Of a DNA stretch of 64,000 bases, positions 10,807 to 22,395 are shown one piece after another; within the stretch, counting starts at the first letter, position 1, and each line of letters opens with the position of its first letter. This stretch comes from Pinus tabuliformis (lineage: Eukaryota; Streptophyta; Pinopsida; Pinales; Pinaceae), in contig CM062811.1 in assembly GCA_031772625.1 (NCBI GenBank), positions 646,178,820 through 646,242,819 on the forward strand, read 5' to 3'. Made by a program: the position numbers and the translations under genes. The notes under the pieces were generated by a model. The model worked only from the letters and a program-made list of their open reading frames with translations, had not been told where the DNA came from and made no database searches.

Positions 10807-11423
10807 CATGATCACCTATAGGTTGCTCCCCTTTTCGCCTATGTTGGTTCTAGAAATTCAGGTAAAAGAGAGAGAATCCCAAAGCCTCCATTTCCAGAAG
10901 CTTCTAGGATTTGTTGTAACCATTTACCTCAGATAAAACTTTTGAATCTTGTCCTATCCTACCTTGGAGTTTCCATGCCTTTTCCTTAGATCTCATCCTC
11001 CCATCAAGAGTGGATCTCAATCCCAATATTGGTAAAAGGGTAATAACTCCCAACTTACCTCACTCCTCTATATATTTACATCCTTCCATGTGCAAGGGGT
11101 TGGCATTTGGAGAGTGATTCTACCCTTATGTTGTTGTTGTGAGAGTTATCCTTTTATGAATTTAGGGTGGTTGGAGGTGCACTTTATGACAAAGGAACGA
11201 TAAGCAAACAACTTTGAGGAGCTCTTCTACAAGATCAACACATATATATGGTTGTAACTCACCGCATTTATATCAATAAAAATAGTTCTTTGTTTTCCTA
11301 TATGTGATGTGGTTATTTCATATATTTCAATACCATGTTGATATGTTGAATAAAGTATATAGATGATGCTACATAGATTTTTTAGTTTCTTGGCTTGTGT
11401 TGTCTAGTTGTGCATGTCCTAAT
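10807..11423 (+). repeat. Possible LTR or LTR fragment next to element F
   Basis: The stretch has an LTR-like layout: a TTCCAGAAGCTTCTAG heat-shock-like element at 10,892-10,907, a TATA box CTATATATTTA at 11,068-11,078, AATAAA-like signals near 11,276, and a TGG-starting primer-site candidate (TTTTGGCAGTTGGAGC) at 11,424 onward. The spacing from the GAAnnTTC site to TATA is close to that in the F LTR. A clear left boundary and a second copy are lacking, so this may be an older solo LTR cut by F. Confidence 0.35.
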
Positions 11424-13672
11424 TTTGGCAGTTGGAGCTAGGATTGGACCATTCAAGCCAAAGAAGGAATGAAACATACAATAGATTCCATGTACATTTC
11501 ATCCCCTCATCTAGTTACTTTAAGGAAAACATTGGGTCCTTTGTCTTTCTATTGTTCTAGGTTAGCCACCAAACCTAGGGGAGATATTTTTGTCTGCAAC
11601 CGAAAATCCCGCATAACACCACACATCAAAAATATTCATCCATAAAGCTCCAATTCATCCACCAAGAAAAAGTGCAAAAATATAAAGAGAGAGAAAATAT
11701 CGAACCCAAAGTGATGATGAGAGAATGAACTCATCTCACTTTTATTTATACAATAATGAGGAGTTAAAATTAGCCTCCTTGGCCTACATAAGCCCCAAAA
11801 ATAAAATGATGTTCTAATAATATAACTTTTGGTGACAAACCCACCAAACTATCTCATAAATGAAAGAATAAGCCTCTTAAGAGATCAAATAATAATTTGT
11901 GCATGTTGTAGGGCCCTCTAAGAGGCCTAATGTGTTACATGGGTGCCATAATGAAGAGTAGGACCCTAAAAAGTGATGGACAAGGGGTTGACCACTTATT
12001 CTCCAAACAATAAACATGTGGTGCTCCCAATGGGTGTGGGGGCACATCAATAACCTCATGGGACTCAAAAATGAGTCAAAGATGCATGTAGATCATCTGC
12101 AAGGGCTCTGATGATGGTGTAGGGGATGCCACATCATCCTACAATTCCTGGATCATCTTCCAAGTGCATGATACATCTGTCCAGATGACTGGGAAAAAAT
12201 GAACTAGGTGCATCTTCCTCGTCCAATGGGAGTATCTCGAGCAACTTTGACCATCCAGAGGGATTTATGGAGTGTTTTCTAATACTGTGGAGGCCCATGT
12301 CTCTCAACGCACACCCTACATGTGCCAATGTAGCCCTTTGGAGGATTAAGACTCTGTATAGGGATACCAAACCCAATATGGAGACCATCTGCAGTCCTGC
12401 ATAAGATCCAATGTGTCCCCTAGGCTTCGAGTACAACAAGTTATTAGAGAAACTAGTTAAATGAAATTACCAATCATGGACTATAGGTGAGGACTTCATA
12501 ACGGACTGTCCTTCCATATTGGGCTTAAGGATGTGCCAATGTCTTCTAAACTCCAAATAGGGTTAACCAAGAACCCTATTAGGTGGTTTCTACTTCTAAA
12601 GGAGATAATATATTCAAGGTGCATCCTTCAAAAGGTGGTGGCATGTGAAATATAGGTGAATGAATTAGGGGATAAGAACGGGAAGCCCTGGGCTACATGT
12701 CGGGGTACAAGGGTAGCTAATAAAATGGATGCCCACACTTGGGTTTATAATGTATAAGAGGGAGAAATAGTGGTACATGAGTTACCCTGGCCTTGATTTT
12801 CCCCCCTTTTTCAAATTACTTTTTATGATTTTCTTTGATTAACTACTTGGAGCTCAAGGGGTAAGAGCATGATTCATAAGATATAACAATGGATACCCCA
12901 TTTTATGGTAGGTTTGTTCATTACCCACTAGGGGTTACGAAAATCATGGGTTCCTATATGATGAAGGGGGTTCATAGAACCTGTAGGAACCAGGGTGATC
13001 GCCATGATGATGGGGTAGAGATCATATATTTTCTTTTTCCCACGTGCTAAATATGTTTGTCCTGACCATATTTTTCATTTTGTGGTACATTTTCATATTG
13101 AATGTGGCCAAATATGTTTTTATATTTCTTTTTAGCTGCAACAACCTCCAGGGAATCATTTCAAGCCTGACCTAAGGTGTGGGAAAGGGGAAGGGACAAG
13201 CTAACCCTATGTGGACCTAGTGGGGGAATGTGGATCCAGGTAGGAGAAATTATGAACATGGTAATAATGAGTGGAAAGGGGGTAATATGAGCAGAAAAGG
13301 GAGTGGGACCATGCAACCAAAATTGGAGTTTCCCATGAAATACCATCCCTAAAACCAAATAGCAAGTAAAAGAGATTCCGCAGGACTATAATGTAAGTTT
13401 TATAGGCAAAAGGGGTCTAGGGGATAAGGGCACAAACCTAACACATTCTTTCAATTAGATCCCCCCATTAATTCATGCCCAAAAGTGTCCATGATAAGAA
13501 AAATACAATACTCAATTACCAAATGACAAGGCATTCCTTTAAGTTCGGGAGGTCCACCCTCAAACATATGATCATGGAAGATGGGCGACACACCACATGG
13601 CTAGCTTAGGTGGTGGAGAAATGGCACAATGAGCTAGCTGGTGGTTGCAAGGGGTTGCTGGATATTGGCTAA
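11424..13672. other. Unassigned non-coding stretch
   Basis: I see no retrotransposon domain, RNA gene or clear repeat. The longest open frame (12,134-12,439, minus, 101 codons) resembles nothing I recognise and has no conserved copy in the window. The first few hundred bases may be leader of the element whose LTR-like end is at 11,423. Confidence 0.5.
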
Positions 13673-13677
13673 GGACC
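13673..13677. other. Left target-site duplication of element A (GGACC)
   Basis: GGACC directly precedes the TGTTGG of the left LTR and is repeated at 22,326-22,330 just after the right LTR. Confidence 0.9.
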
Positions 13678-14600
13678 TGTTGGCTTGTTGGGGCCTAACC
13701 CAGGTTTGGAGTTAATTAGCCAAACAAATCCCTAAACTACTGGCCCTTTCAGCAACAGTCTTAGAGCGCGGACTGAGGTCTCACTCGAAGTAGTATGGGA
13801 GGGTGCTAGAACTAGGTTTCCACACCCTTGAGATGTCTGAGAGGTTCGACTAGTCTCACTGTTTGTCCTTGCACACAAGTCGCTTCGCGCACTTCCCTGT
13901 TCCTCATGTCCTAATACACTGCCTTCGCGCAGGCCTAACCAGGGATTGTGGAGCTTTACGCTACTAGAGCCACTCTCTGCGCTATTACCTAAGATCTTAC
14001 TTATCTTCCTATACCAGTTAATTACCTTCGTGTACTTGGATGTCTTATGTTATAATTAGTTATACAAAACATTCAAATAAGTTCGTGCAACATATAAATA
14101 GTATACTTGAAAATTATACCTGATCATGTATTAAAACAGGAAAAGATGCACAAAAATATGGTAAACTTTCTCTTTATTGATTCATTCAATGGTTACAAAC
14201 TCAACCTACCCTACGCACTCAGCTGCAGGGGTCCACGTACTCAGCTGCGAACTACTAGGCCTCTGCGCACTCAGCTGCAGAGCCTTTCCCTACCCTACAA
14301 CCCACAGACACACTTTACACTTAAGTGTAATCACTTAGACTTCTCTTACTCTCCTCTATTCCATCTTAGCTATCCTCTCTACTTAGAGCCTCGCTCTATT
14401 TATACAATCCCATGGTCCGTGGACCATGGGTAGGTCTATTAAGCTGACATTACATTACAAAACAAGGGCGGACAACCCTGTGACTCTATCATAATTTCGC
14501 GCTCCGCGCCCATAATTCGCGGAGCTTTTTACAAAAGGATTCGGTCAAAACTTGGGCTTTAAGCCCCAAAACCTGCCTTGGGGGGATTCCATGCCCAACA
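13678..14600 (-). repeat. 3' LTR of element A
   Basis: The 923-bp repeat starts TGTTGGCTTG and ends GCCCAACA on the plus strand. It matches 21,350-22,325 throughout. It carries TATTTATA at 14,397-14,404 (TATAAATA on the element strand) beside a 22-bp near-palindrome at 14,409-14,430. It has three copies of the GCACTCAGCTGCAG-type repeat, against five in the other LTR. Confidence 0.93.
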
Positions 14601-14868
14601 AGCCCCCAACACAAAAATCGTGACTTGCCCTCAAGTCACTCCGTCGGCACAGAGATATTTGCATGGAGTCCTTCCAAATTTGCTGGAACTACGGCAAGGT
14701 TGGCATCACACTGAGTTGCTGCCTGTTGGATCTGCTGGATGTGTTGTTTCGAGACCATGGTGTCGGAAGTGCTTCTTTGCATCTGTGCCTATATCCCCTG
14801 CATGTGTTTATACTCCCACGCCTTTTTCTGGACCCTTGGAGCGCATAGACTGTGCTTCTGCCGGCTAG
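14601..14868 (-). pseudogene. ORF3 remnant and polypurine-like end of element A
   Basis: Between the integrase stop and the LTR about 270 bp remain. On the minus strand a frame with KQHIQQIQQAATQ and similar Gln-rich residues can be read. This could be the C-terminal coiled-coil tail of the long ORF3 kept in element D. Most of ORF3 is missing here. The element strand reads TGTTGGGGGCT just before the LTR, which may be the polypurine tract. Confidence 0.35.
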
Positions 14869-16050
14869 TCAGATAGTCAGGTCACCTGTGTAGGGATTTA
14901 ATCGGCTGCCATTCACTTTGCCTGGGAAAGGCTCTCCATTTAGTTTGACTAGTTGTACCGTGACTCCATCCGTGACCTCCTTAACAATGTATGGTCCCAT
15001 CCAATGCATTTTGAACTTTCCCAGGAATTTATCAAACTTACTGTCATACAACAACACTAAATCATTTACCTTGAAGGTGCGCAACTTAATATGGTGATCA
15101 TGTCAGGCCTTCTCACGCTGCTTTTGCACCTACTGATGAAAGCCAGCCAGGAACCATTCCTCCTCAAGTTCTTCCAACTGCGCAAACCTTTCTTCCAGGG
15201 CTTCGTGGTCCGTCATACCTGTGAGCGCTGCTATGCGTAGAATAGGTACAATATACTCCATTGGCATGACAACTTCCATGCTATAAACCAACCGGAAAGG
15301 TGTCTATCCTGTTAGTTTCTTTCACGTGGTCCTGTAAGCCCATAGTACTGCGGGTACGCACAGGTCCCAATCGCTCCACTGGGAATTGCAGACATTGGTT
15401 AGCACAGTCTCCAGTATGTTTTTGAATGCTTCTACTGTCCCATTGGCTTGTGGGTGATACGGTGTGCTTTTCTGATGATAAACCTGGAACTCTTCTTTTA
15501 GCGTGCTGATGGTTTCATTCAGGAAATGTGTACCACGATCACTAATTAAGATTTTTAGACAATCAAATCGAGTCAACACATGTTCAAACAAAAACTTCAT
15601 AGCCGTGGCAGCCATGTAGTCTTTGACTGGTTGTGCTTCTACCCAACGAGTCAGGTACTCTATTGTGGTGATAACGTATCACGCGCCCGTTTTTCCTTAA
15701 GGTTTGATAGATCCTACAAAGTCGATTTCCCACTTTTCAAAGGGCTGTAGCATTATTTTTGGATTCAAAGGAATCTCATTCCTCCATGATGGTTTACCTA
15801 TCCTTTGACATATATCACAAGCCTTACAATGTGATTTTGAATCCTGATGAAGGGTTCACCACCACAAACCTGCACGGAGAATCTTTTGTGCGGTTGCTCA
15901 TCTTGCATAGTGTCCTCCTGTAGTGCCCTCATGTGCTTCCATGAGGATCTGACTTTGTTCAAATTCAGATATGTACCTTCGCAATATCTCATCATTGCCC
16001 ATTTTGTATAGGTGTCCCGCGATGATAGAAAAATTAGTCGCGTGCACCAC
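14869..16050 (-). pseudogene. Element A integrase
   Basis: On the minus strand the order is an HHCC-type zinc finger (EAHEGTTGGHYA near 15,900, then CKACDICQR-type Cys pair), a core with [11 protein letters not shown] near 15,530 and the Glu in NGTVEAFKN near 15,430, and a C-terminal domain with FKVNDLVLLYDSKF and KMHWMGPY ending at 14,869. Core and C-terminal motifs fit a Ty3/gypsy integrase that joins cDNA to host DNA. Several stops and frameshifts interrupt it. Element D has the matching domain at 49,370-50,440. Confidence 0.85.
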
Positions 16051-16720
16051 CAGTTTCTTCTTCTGTTGGACGGAGTATTCCTTCGGCATAGTTCCTGTTG
16101 TCAGAATGTGTATTATATCTTCATAGTGTCCGTCTGCTACATACATAGCAAAGAGATATGCGTCAGGTAATCCTTCCTCCAAACTAGTAGATTCCTCTCT
16201 CGTCTCAATACGCGACAAGTGATCCTGTCCCGCGTTTAGGTGTCCAGGCTTCACCACGACCTCAAAGTCATATTCTTGGAACAATAGGAGCCACCTGCAT
16301 ATGTGCCCCCCCAACACAAGCTTGTTGACCAAGTATTTTAGCGTAGAATGGTCTGTATACATCTTGAAATGTCCCCTAGCAAATAGTGTCAGTATTTTTG
16401 GAGCGCATACACCATAGCCAACCCCTCATGTTCAGTTGTGGAATAGTTCTTTTCTGCTTTAGACAATTTGTGACTTGCAAATGCGATAGGGTGGTCCAAG
16501 CCCTCTCCACCTTCTTGAGTTAGAACTACTCCCAATGCTATACATGATGCGTCAACATGGACATGAAACTCCACATCCCATTTTGGGAAGACCAGGATTG
16601 GGGCGGAGGCTAATTTCTCTTTTAGTACATCTAGGCTCTTCATGCAATCATCATTCCAGCAGAACGTGACATCCTTTTTCAATAGCTTTTCCATTGGTGC
16701 GGTGATCTGGGCATAGATTT
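16050..16720 (-). pseudogene. Element A RNase H and connection to integrase
   Basis: On the minus strand HVHVDASCIALGVVL carries the first catalytic Asp, TTEHEGLAMVYAL the Glu region and YTDHSTLKYLVN the next Asp region. A tether with FEVVVKPGHLNAGQDHLSR follows and leads to the integrase zinc finger. Stops lie at about 16,389 and 16,737. The role would be removal of RNA from the RNA:DNA hybrid during reverse transcription. Confidence 0.85.
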
Positions 16721-16736
16721 TGATGAACTTCCTATA

Positions 16737-17671
16737 CTACCCCATATGTCCCAAGGTAGCGTGAAATTGTTTAACACTTCGCGGTGCTTCCAAATTCAGA
16801 ATTACTGCAATCTTCGCGGGGTCTACCATTAGTCCTTGTTTGCAGACCACATGTCCTAATAGGTTCCCAAAGGGAACGAGGAACATACACTTTTTGAGGT
16901 TCAGCATGATTTGGTGTCGTCGGTAAGTATCCATCATCAAGCGTAAGCTCACTACATGGTTCTTATCTAATCCAAATACAGTCCAATAATCCAGATAAAC
17001 ATCCAAGAATTTGTGGATATACTCTTTGAAGGCTGCAATAATTATGCGTGAAAAGATGGTCGGCATGTTCTTCAACCCAAATGGCATAATAGTGTATTGA
17101 AAGCACCCCACTCAGTTGTGAAGGTGGTCTTGCTCTTGTCTTCTGGCGCAATTTTGAACTGGTGGTATCTGGAGAACCCATCAGTAAAAGAATATGCTTC
17201 TTGCCCGCCGACATTTTCTAATACTTCATCTGTGAATGGAGTCGAGAATGGGTCATGCACACAGGCATCATTCAATTTCCTAAGGTCCACACATATTCTT
17301 ATCTCGCCCTTCTGCTTCTTCTTCTGCACTACCATAGGGCTTACCCAATCGGATTCTTCCATGGGCTCAATGATTCTGGTTGCGAGCATTTTCTCTAGTT
17401 CTATGTGGTTCTTTTCCTTGTACTTCAGATTCAAGCGGTAAGGCCTCTTCTTAATCGTCTTTGCGTCAGGTTTTAGGGTGATCTTCATCATCCCCAAATC
17501 ACCAATGATCCCTTTTAAGTCTGTGATCTTGGTTGGGAATAAGTCTTGGCACTCGCAGAGTAAATCAATGACCTTATCCACCGTCGTATCATCCCAGTAG
17601 TTGTCGAGCATTGCATACTTCGGTTCGGCCTCTGTACCAATGTTTACCTGCCTTGTCTTTACCGGTGGCAT
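16737..17671 (-). pseudogene. Element A reverse transcriptase with YLDY in place of YxDD
   Basis: On the minus strand the reading includes KMLATRIIEPMEESDWVSP, RICVDLRKLND, an AYSFTDGFSRYHQ block, MPFGLKNMPTIFSR and GNLLGHVVCKQG, all standard Ty3/gypsy RT blocks. The catalytic box at 16,986-16,997 reads YLDY, so the second Asp of YxDD is Tyr. One frameshift falls near 17,100, between the TTFTTEWG and QYTIMPFG blocks. Element D has the same Asp-to-Tyr change. Confidence 0.88.
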
Positions 17672-17699
17672 TATGTCAGGGTCTTCAATTAATGGCCCT

Positions 17700-18400
17700 T
17701 GAACCTCGCAGTAGCCTTCAGTTTATGGAATGTTAACTTTTCGTGGATCTTCATCGTCTTCTTCAATATTTACGTTGTAACACTCCAGTGCACAGCTCAG
17801 CTGGGTCGCCCATTCAAGCTAAAATACTTCCATTGGTTCCTGGGGTATTTTAAAGATATCTTCTTTTACTGCTTATAGCGCATCATCAATAGTATCCCGC
17901 CAACGATCCTCAAATGTGAAGGTTAACAGGAATCCTTCACGTAGGATATCCCATTTGCTCGTGCCATGGTGGAGCTCCATCTATATATACCAATTCATGG
18001 GTATAATATCCAGGGTATGATAGAACAAGTGCACCCACTTAGGTTGTGGCTCTTCCCCACAGATCTTTGTCCATTTTGCGAGGTGTGGATGTGGATCATC
18101 CCATCCGTCATACTTGTCTTTTAACTGCAGTTGAGGCTTCCCAATCACATGCGCATCATCCTTCGGTAGTCGCGCCATTTGTCAAAACTTCTTTGGTGCG
18201 TACCCCACCACCTCATGGGTGTAGCGCATAGTACCCACTTCAAAGCGTCGAAGCGTTTTTGTTTCGGCACTTCTCTTTCAAATCTGTTTAGAAAGTCATC
18301 AACCTTGCTTAACCCATCATACGTAGTCAGATCTCTTACCTCTATTGCTACGTAGCATAGTGACCTCGTCATCATGTTACAATTGAGCATGGTTACCTCG
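17700..18400 (-). pseudogene. Capsid-like modules between protease and RT in element A
   Basis: On the minus strand two segments look like Retrotrans_gag cores although they follow the protease. The first reads TTYDGLSKVDDFLNRFE then PMRWWGTHQRSFDKW (about 18,330-18,170). The second reads KYDGWDDPHPHLAKW then WVHLFYHTLDIIPMNWY (about 18,130-17,985). Both follow the pattern of a YDG strand, a D-x-x-x-x-F/W helix and a W-x-x-H helix. Element D keeps the same arrangement at 46,930-47,500. In ordinary gypsy elements the capsid is before the protease, and A has one there too. Confidence 0.6.
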
Positions 18401-18519
18401 TGTATCCGGTTCTGCCATCGTTCTATCTCCTCATTAGAATATGATGTGCAGGAGCTTTCGCGCTCCCATGAGATTCGGCCATCCACGGTTGGATTTACCC
18501 AGTCTTGCTCCCATGCAAT

Positions 18520-18990
18520 TATCTTGTAGATATAGTCTATATCGTCATCACTATCGTAGTCGCGCACTGGCTCCATGTAGTGCAATCCTTCTGCAGGGTC
18601 TAAAGGTACCACTACACGCAATGACTTTTTCTCAAAGATAATCTTGTGCTTCTTTAGATTTATCTCTCCATTCATGTCAATGGCCCAATCTATTCCCAAT
18701 AGTGTAGGGTAGCGATTGTTGTCATCAACAATCTCTATCACTTCGAAATCTACTAGCGCACTTGCTCCTTCAATATCTACTGTGATTCCCTGCAATCTCC
18801 CCATAGGTAGGATCTTTTGCTGGTTCACCATTCACAGTTGGATAGGAGACCATTGCAACGCAAGCCTGCCCATGTGCTCCCATGTCTGCTTTGGCAAGAC
18901 GTTCGCATCTGATCCTTGATCCAGAATTACTTGGTCCATCTCATATTTCCCAATCTGCACAGTCAATCTCATCTCCCTTCCTATTCACAT
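18520..18990 (-). pseudogene. Element A aspartic protease
   Basis: On the minus strand VILDQGSDANVLPKQTW (about 18,940-18,890) is the active-site region, with DQGS where most retropepsins have D-S/T-G. LLGIDWAIDMNGEINLKK (about 18,700-18,645) is the C-terminal beta segment, followed by SLRVVVPLDP. Element D reads DLGS at the same site, so the D-x-G-S form is a family trait. It would cleave the polyprotein. Confidence 0.75.
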
Positions 18991-19620
18991 CGTGTTTTTC
19001 CTGAGCTTCTGAACTACACGCGGTTCTCCCGGTGTGATCCCAGCGCATCGAGTTATGAGTTCTTGTAGCCGCTTTACAGCCTTGTTGTCGTGTAGTAGCT
19101 TCATGCATGTCTCCAAGAACATAGTGAGCATCAATGGGTCCATTTCCGGCTCTAGTCTGTCTTTACTTCCTGAAGTGGAGGCATCAGCAAAGCTCCTCTT
19201 AGCTTCCATGAAGGTCTCCTTAGCACACTCCAAATCAAATTTTGGTTCCTTTGTTGGAGCCTTGCGAACCCAGGTACTTTCTTCAGGTTGCTTGCCTTTG
19301 TCATCCCCTGTCGTAATTCCACTTCGGAGCACGATGTTTACGTTAGGGTCTTCCTCATGTGGCTCAGACCTCATCATTTGCAGGTTCTAAGTTGGGGGAG
19401 GTTGGAGTGCTCCTTTTTCGCGCAACCTCACTATCAGTGTGGGATAGTCCTCTGTCTCATGATCAAACAACATATAATACAAGCATGATGGTCACGATGG
19501 ATTCGTACAATCATGGGCATAATTCCCTAGCCCTCTGCAATTGTAACATATCAGCTGTCCACGACCTCTTCTTGGTCCCCATCCACCTCGGCCTCGTCCG
19601 CGCCCCTGAAATCCAGTGCA
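18985..19620 (-). pseudogene. Element A gag C-terminus: RG-rich stretch, last knuckle and spacer
   Basis: On the minus strand an Arg/Gly-rich run (FQGRGRGRGGWGPRRGRGQ, about 19,615-19,559) is followed by a knuckle-like CYNCRGLGNYAHDC in which the His is Asn. A 131-codon spacer, 19,377-18,985, starts MMRSEPHEEDPNVN and contains FLETCMKLLHD. The start of the spacer is conserved in B (about 26,100) and D (45,919). Confidence 0.65.
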
Positions 19621-20580
19621 CGCCATTCCTGCGTTTTGATTGAGGGGCCATGTTTTGCCCTGAACTCTGTAGGTAGGAGTTCATTCCATCATCAGCTCAT
19701 AGCTTCTACAGATGTGCTCATCGTGTCCCACTGACCTACAGAAATTACAGAACAATTGCTATGAATTCTGTGTATACTTTTGTAATAGATGGCAGTTATC
19801 TATAGCATGCCTTCCTCCTATCTGACAAATCGTGCACCATAATGTGGGCACCGCACTTGGTCCTGCTTGTGCCTCTGGTCTTAGTGGCATCGACCCTCCT
19901 CCCACAAGGTAATTCACAAACACCAGGCAGTGGTCCTTGTCGTGCCCCTGGCCTTTGCATTTTACGCACCATACCTCATCGCACACCTCTGGGTGGGTTG
20001 TCCTGTCTTGTTTCAAACTCTGCATCTCAAGGCACAAGTTTTTCAACTGCATGTGAATCTGCTGAACTCCCAGGTTGGGATCTTGTATCAGGGTCTCGTG
20101 CAATCTCATCACGACCTCCAAGGCCTCGGCTTGAGTGCTTAGCCTCTGTTGCGACAACGCGTTCTATAGATGCGGTGTTAATGATGCTACAAACCATTTG
20201 CGGTGTTGCCCATCTGTTAATGTCATGTTTTCTTCACAAATTGTGCACTTCAGTCTTTGATCCAACTCCCACGGGGTTTCGCCTGGTAGCATTGTGATTT
20301 CCTTGAATCCAATGATCGACTGTGCCTCTAACTTTGGCCTGCTAAATTCTTTGTTTAGCGCAGCTTGGATATCTACGATCCCTACATTCGGATTGTCATT
20401 GGAATGCTTAATGTACCAGGTTAGCATGCGATCTTGCAGAGTGCTGACCAACATTGCCTTCTTTATATTGTCATCTGTGACTCCCTGTGCTTCCCATACA
20501 GCTTTTATCATGAACCAAAACTGGTATGGATCTTCATTCCCTACTCCCTTGAACACTGGCAGCTTTATCGCGCTTGCCAT
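19621..20580 (-). pseudogene. Element A gag: capsid-like domain and zinc knuckles
   Basis: The minus-strand ATG at 20,580 opens MASAIKLPVFKGVGNED; a capsid-like core follows with QDRMLTWYIKHSNDN and ALNKEFSRPK. A stop or shift near 20,164 is followed by the same protein from 20,157. Zinc knuckles are CVKCKGQGHDKDHC (canonical C-x2-C-x4-H-x4-C), CTICQIGGRHAIDNC (one residue longer) and a third of the CNFCRSxGHDE type. B and D carry the same set. The role is the virus-like particle and RNA binding. Confidence 0.8.
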
Positions 20581-20879
20581 ACTGCTTCACGGTGGTGGTG
20601 GAGATGGTATGGGTGAAGACATGGGTGAAGATGGTGAAACTGGCAGTGGTGTGGGTGGGGGTGGTATGCACGAAATTATCTATCTTATCAGATTGATTGC
20701 ACTTCTTGGCGAGACCTTCGTGAGCTCTTCCTCTCCCCCTCGCAGAGGTGAAATCAAGGGGCTAGTCTCTAGTTCTGTGCTACCTTCACTTTTGTAGATT
20801 CTCTCACTTTGCATAGCCCCAAACATCAATTTATTTGCATAATCCATTTTTCACACAATAGCATTTTATTCCAAGTGTT

Positions 20880-21305
20880 CAAATATTTAACATACTTACC
20901 TCGCAGTACCTTGAGGAAGCATAGTTCTGCTTCATTATAATTGACTAAAGTATCTACCACAAATTCGGTGATGAATCCTCCTATGATTCAATCGAGTGAG
21001 TGATCGACAATGCGCGTGATCTTACCTTCCAATGCTTCCAGTCTACGCACCAATTCTGGAGTCCACACAATATATTTGTCGAGTTTACACCTTCCTTGGG
21101 TATCTTCTAGCTTCGTAATCCACTCATACAACTCAGTGGGGAAGGATGCAAAGAAAATTTCGTGGATCTCTGTATATAAGCAGCAGTCTAACCACTCTTC
21201 CTTTGATAGTCATGGATTCCTATTTTCCTGCGCCACGAACTTGTGAATGTTCCTATCCAACCAATCTTCAATTCCTTTCTTTGTCAGATTCCAGTGATAT
21301 GACAT
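20880..21305 (-). pseudogene. ORF0 of element A, a conserved ORF before gag
   Basis: From the minus-strand ATG at 21,303-21,305 a frame of about 140 codons can be read with two stops. It includes KKGIEDWLDRNIHKFVAQEN, FPTELYEWITKLED and YIVWTPELVRRLEALE. The same protein is open in D (44,006-44,440) and nearly so in B (27,600-28,005). The frame ends at GGTAAGTATG, which is also a strong splice-donor pattern. I do not recognise the family. It follows the primer site and precedes gag by about 300 bp. Confidence 0.6.
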
Positions 21306-21329
21306 CAGACATCTCTTATGCAGATCCCG

Positions 21330-21347
21330 GTCTCAACAACAGAACCA
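21330..21347 (-). promoter_or_regulatory. Primer-binding site candidate of element A
   Basis: Two bases inside the 5' LTR the element strand reads TGGTTCTGTTGTTGAGAC. D has TGGTTTCTTTGCTGGGAC and B a similar sequence. The pattern resembles the tRNA-Asp type site TGGCGCCGTTGCCGGGGA but with the second to fourth positions after TGG changed, so the primer is uncertain. Confidence 0.5.
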
Positions 21348-21349
21348 TT

Positions 21350-22325
21350 TGTTGGCTTGTTAGGGCCTGACCCAGGTTTAGAGTTAATTGGCCAAACAAA
21401 TCCCTATACTACTGGCCCTTTCAGTAACAGTCCACATAGAGCGGACTGAGGTCTCACCAAAAGTAGTATGGGAGGGTGCTAGAACCAGGTTTCCACACCC
21501 TTGAGATGTCTGAGAGGTTCGACTGGTCTCACTATTTGTCCTTGCATGCAGATTGCTTCGCGCACTTCCCTATTCCTCACATCCTGATACATTGCCTTCG
21601 CGCAACCCTAACTAGGGATTGTGGAGCTTCTACGCTGTTAGAGCCACTCTCTGCGCTATTACTCGAGATCTTACTTATCTTCCTATACCAGTTAATTAGC
21701 TTTGTGTACTTAGATGTCTTATGTTATAATTAGTTATACAAAACATTCAAATAAGTTCGCGCAACATATAAATAGTATACTTGCAAATTATACCTGATCA
21801 TGTATTAAAATAGGAAAAGATGCACAGAAATATGGTAAACTTTCTCTTTATTGATTCTTTCAATGGTTACAGACTCAACCTGCCCTACGCACTAAGCTCT
21901 AGGGGTCCGCGCACTTAGCTACGGACTACTAGGCCTTTGCCCACTCAGCTGCAGGGGTCCGTGCACTCAGTTGTGGACTACTAGGCCTCTGTCCACTCAA
22001 CTGTAGAGCCTTTCCCTACCCTACGACCCACAGACACACTTTACACTTAAGCATAATCACTTAGACTTCTCTTACTCTCCTCTATTCCATCTTAGCTATC
22101 CTCTCTACTTAGAGCCTCGCTCTATTTATACAATCCCATGGCCCACGGACCATGGGTAGGTCTATTAAGCTGACATTACATTACAAAACAAGGGTGGACA
22201 ACCCTGTGACTCTATCATAATTTCGTGCTCCACGCCAGTAATTCACGAAGCTTTTTACAAAAGGATTTAGTCAAAACTTGGGCTTTAAGCCCAAAACCTG
22301 CCTTGGGGGGATTCCATGCCCAACA
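21350..22325 (-). repeat. 5' LTR of element A
   Basis: The 976-bp repeat matches the left LTR. It has TATTTATA at 22,123-22,130 and a near-palindrome at 22,135-22,156. It is 53 bp longer than the left LTR, and an extra 52-bp unit in the GCACTCAGCTGCAG repeat array near 21,917-21,968 accounts for nearly all of that. Confidence 0.93.
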
Positions 22326-22330
22326 GGACC
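22326..22330. other. Right target-site duplication of element A (GGACC)
   Basis: GGACC follows the final CA of the LTR and matches 13,673-13,677. Confidence 0.9.
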
Positions 22331-22395
22331 ATCTTGGAGAAAACAAAATTCTCCTAGGGATATCACCCACAAAATGGTGGGTAACAAAGATATTT

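Larger units (their letters stand above)
13678..22325 (-). mobile_element. Element A: complete but decayed Ty3/gypsy retrotransposon
   Basis: The element is about 8.65 kb, bounded by two LTRs (13,678-14,600 and 21,350-22,325) and a GGACC target duplication. Read on the minus strand it holds a primer site, ORF0, gag with several zinc knuckles, protease, extra capsid-like modules, RT, RNase H, integrase and a short remnant of ORF3. Element D (plus strand, 42,975 onward) has the same order, and B is a truncated third copy. Stops and frameshifts break every ORF, so the copy cannot work alone. The clean 5-bp duplication shows normal integrase-mediated insertion. Confidence 0.92.

Noticed and set aside
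12134-12439. 101-codon minus ORF
   Set aside because: No recognised motif, no second copy and no promoter context; probably chance.
17097-17441. 114-codon plus ORF opposite the A RT
   Set aside because: Shadow of RT in the opposite strand.
19842-20297. Plus-strand ORFs opposite A gag
   Set aside because: Shadow frames of gag; they do not occur as ORFs in B or D.
22326-22395. Idea that element A inserted into the copia RT
   Set aside because: Copia homology ends about 65 bp before the LTR and does not resume left of 13,673, so A went into DNA next to an already truncated copia.
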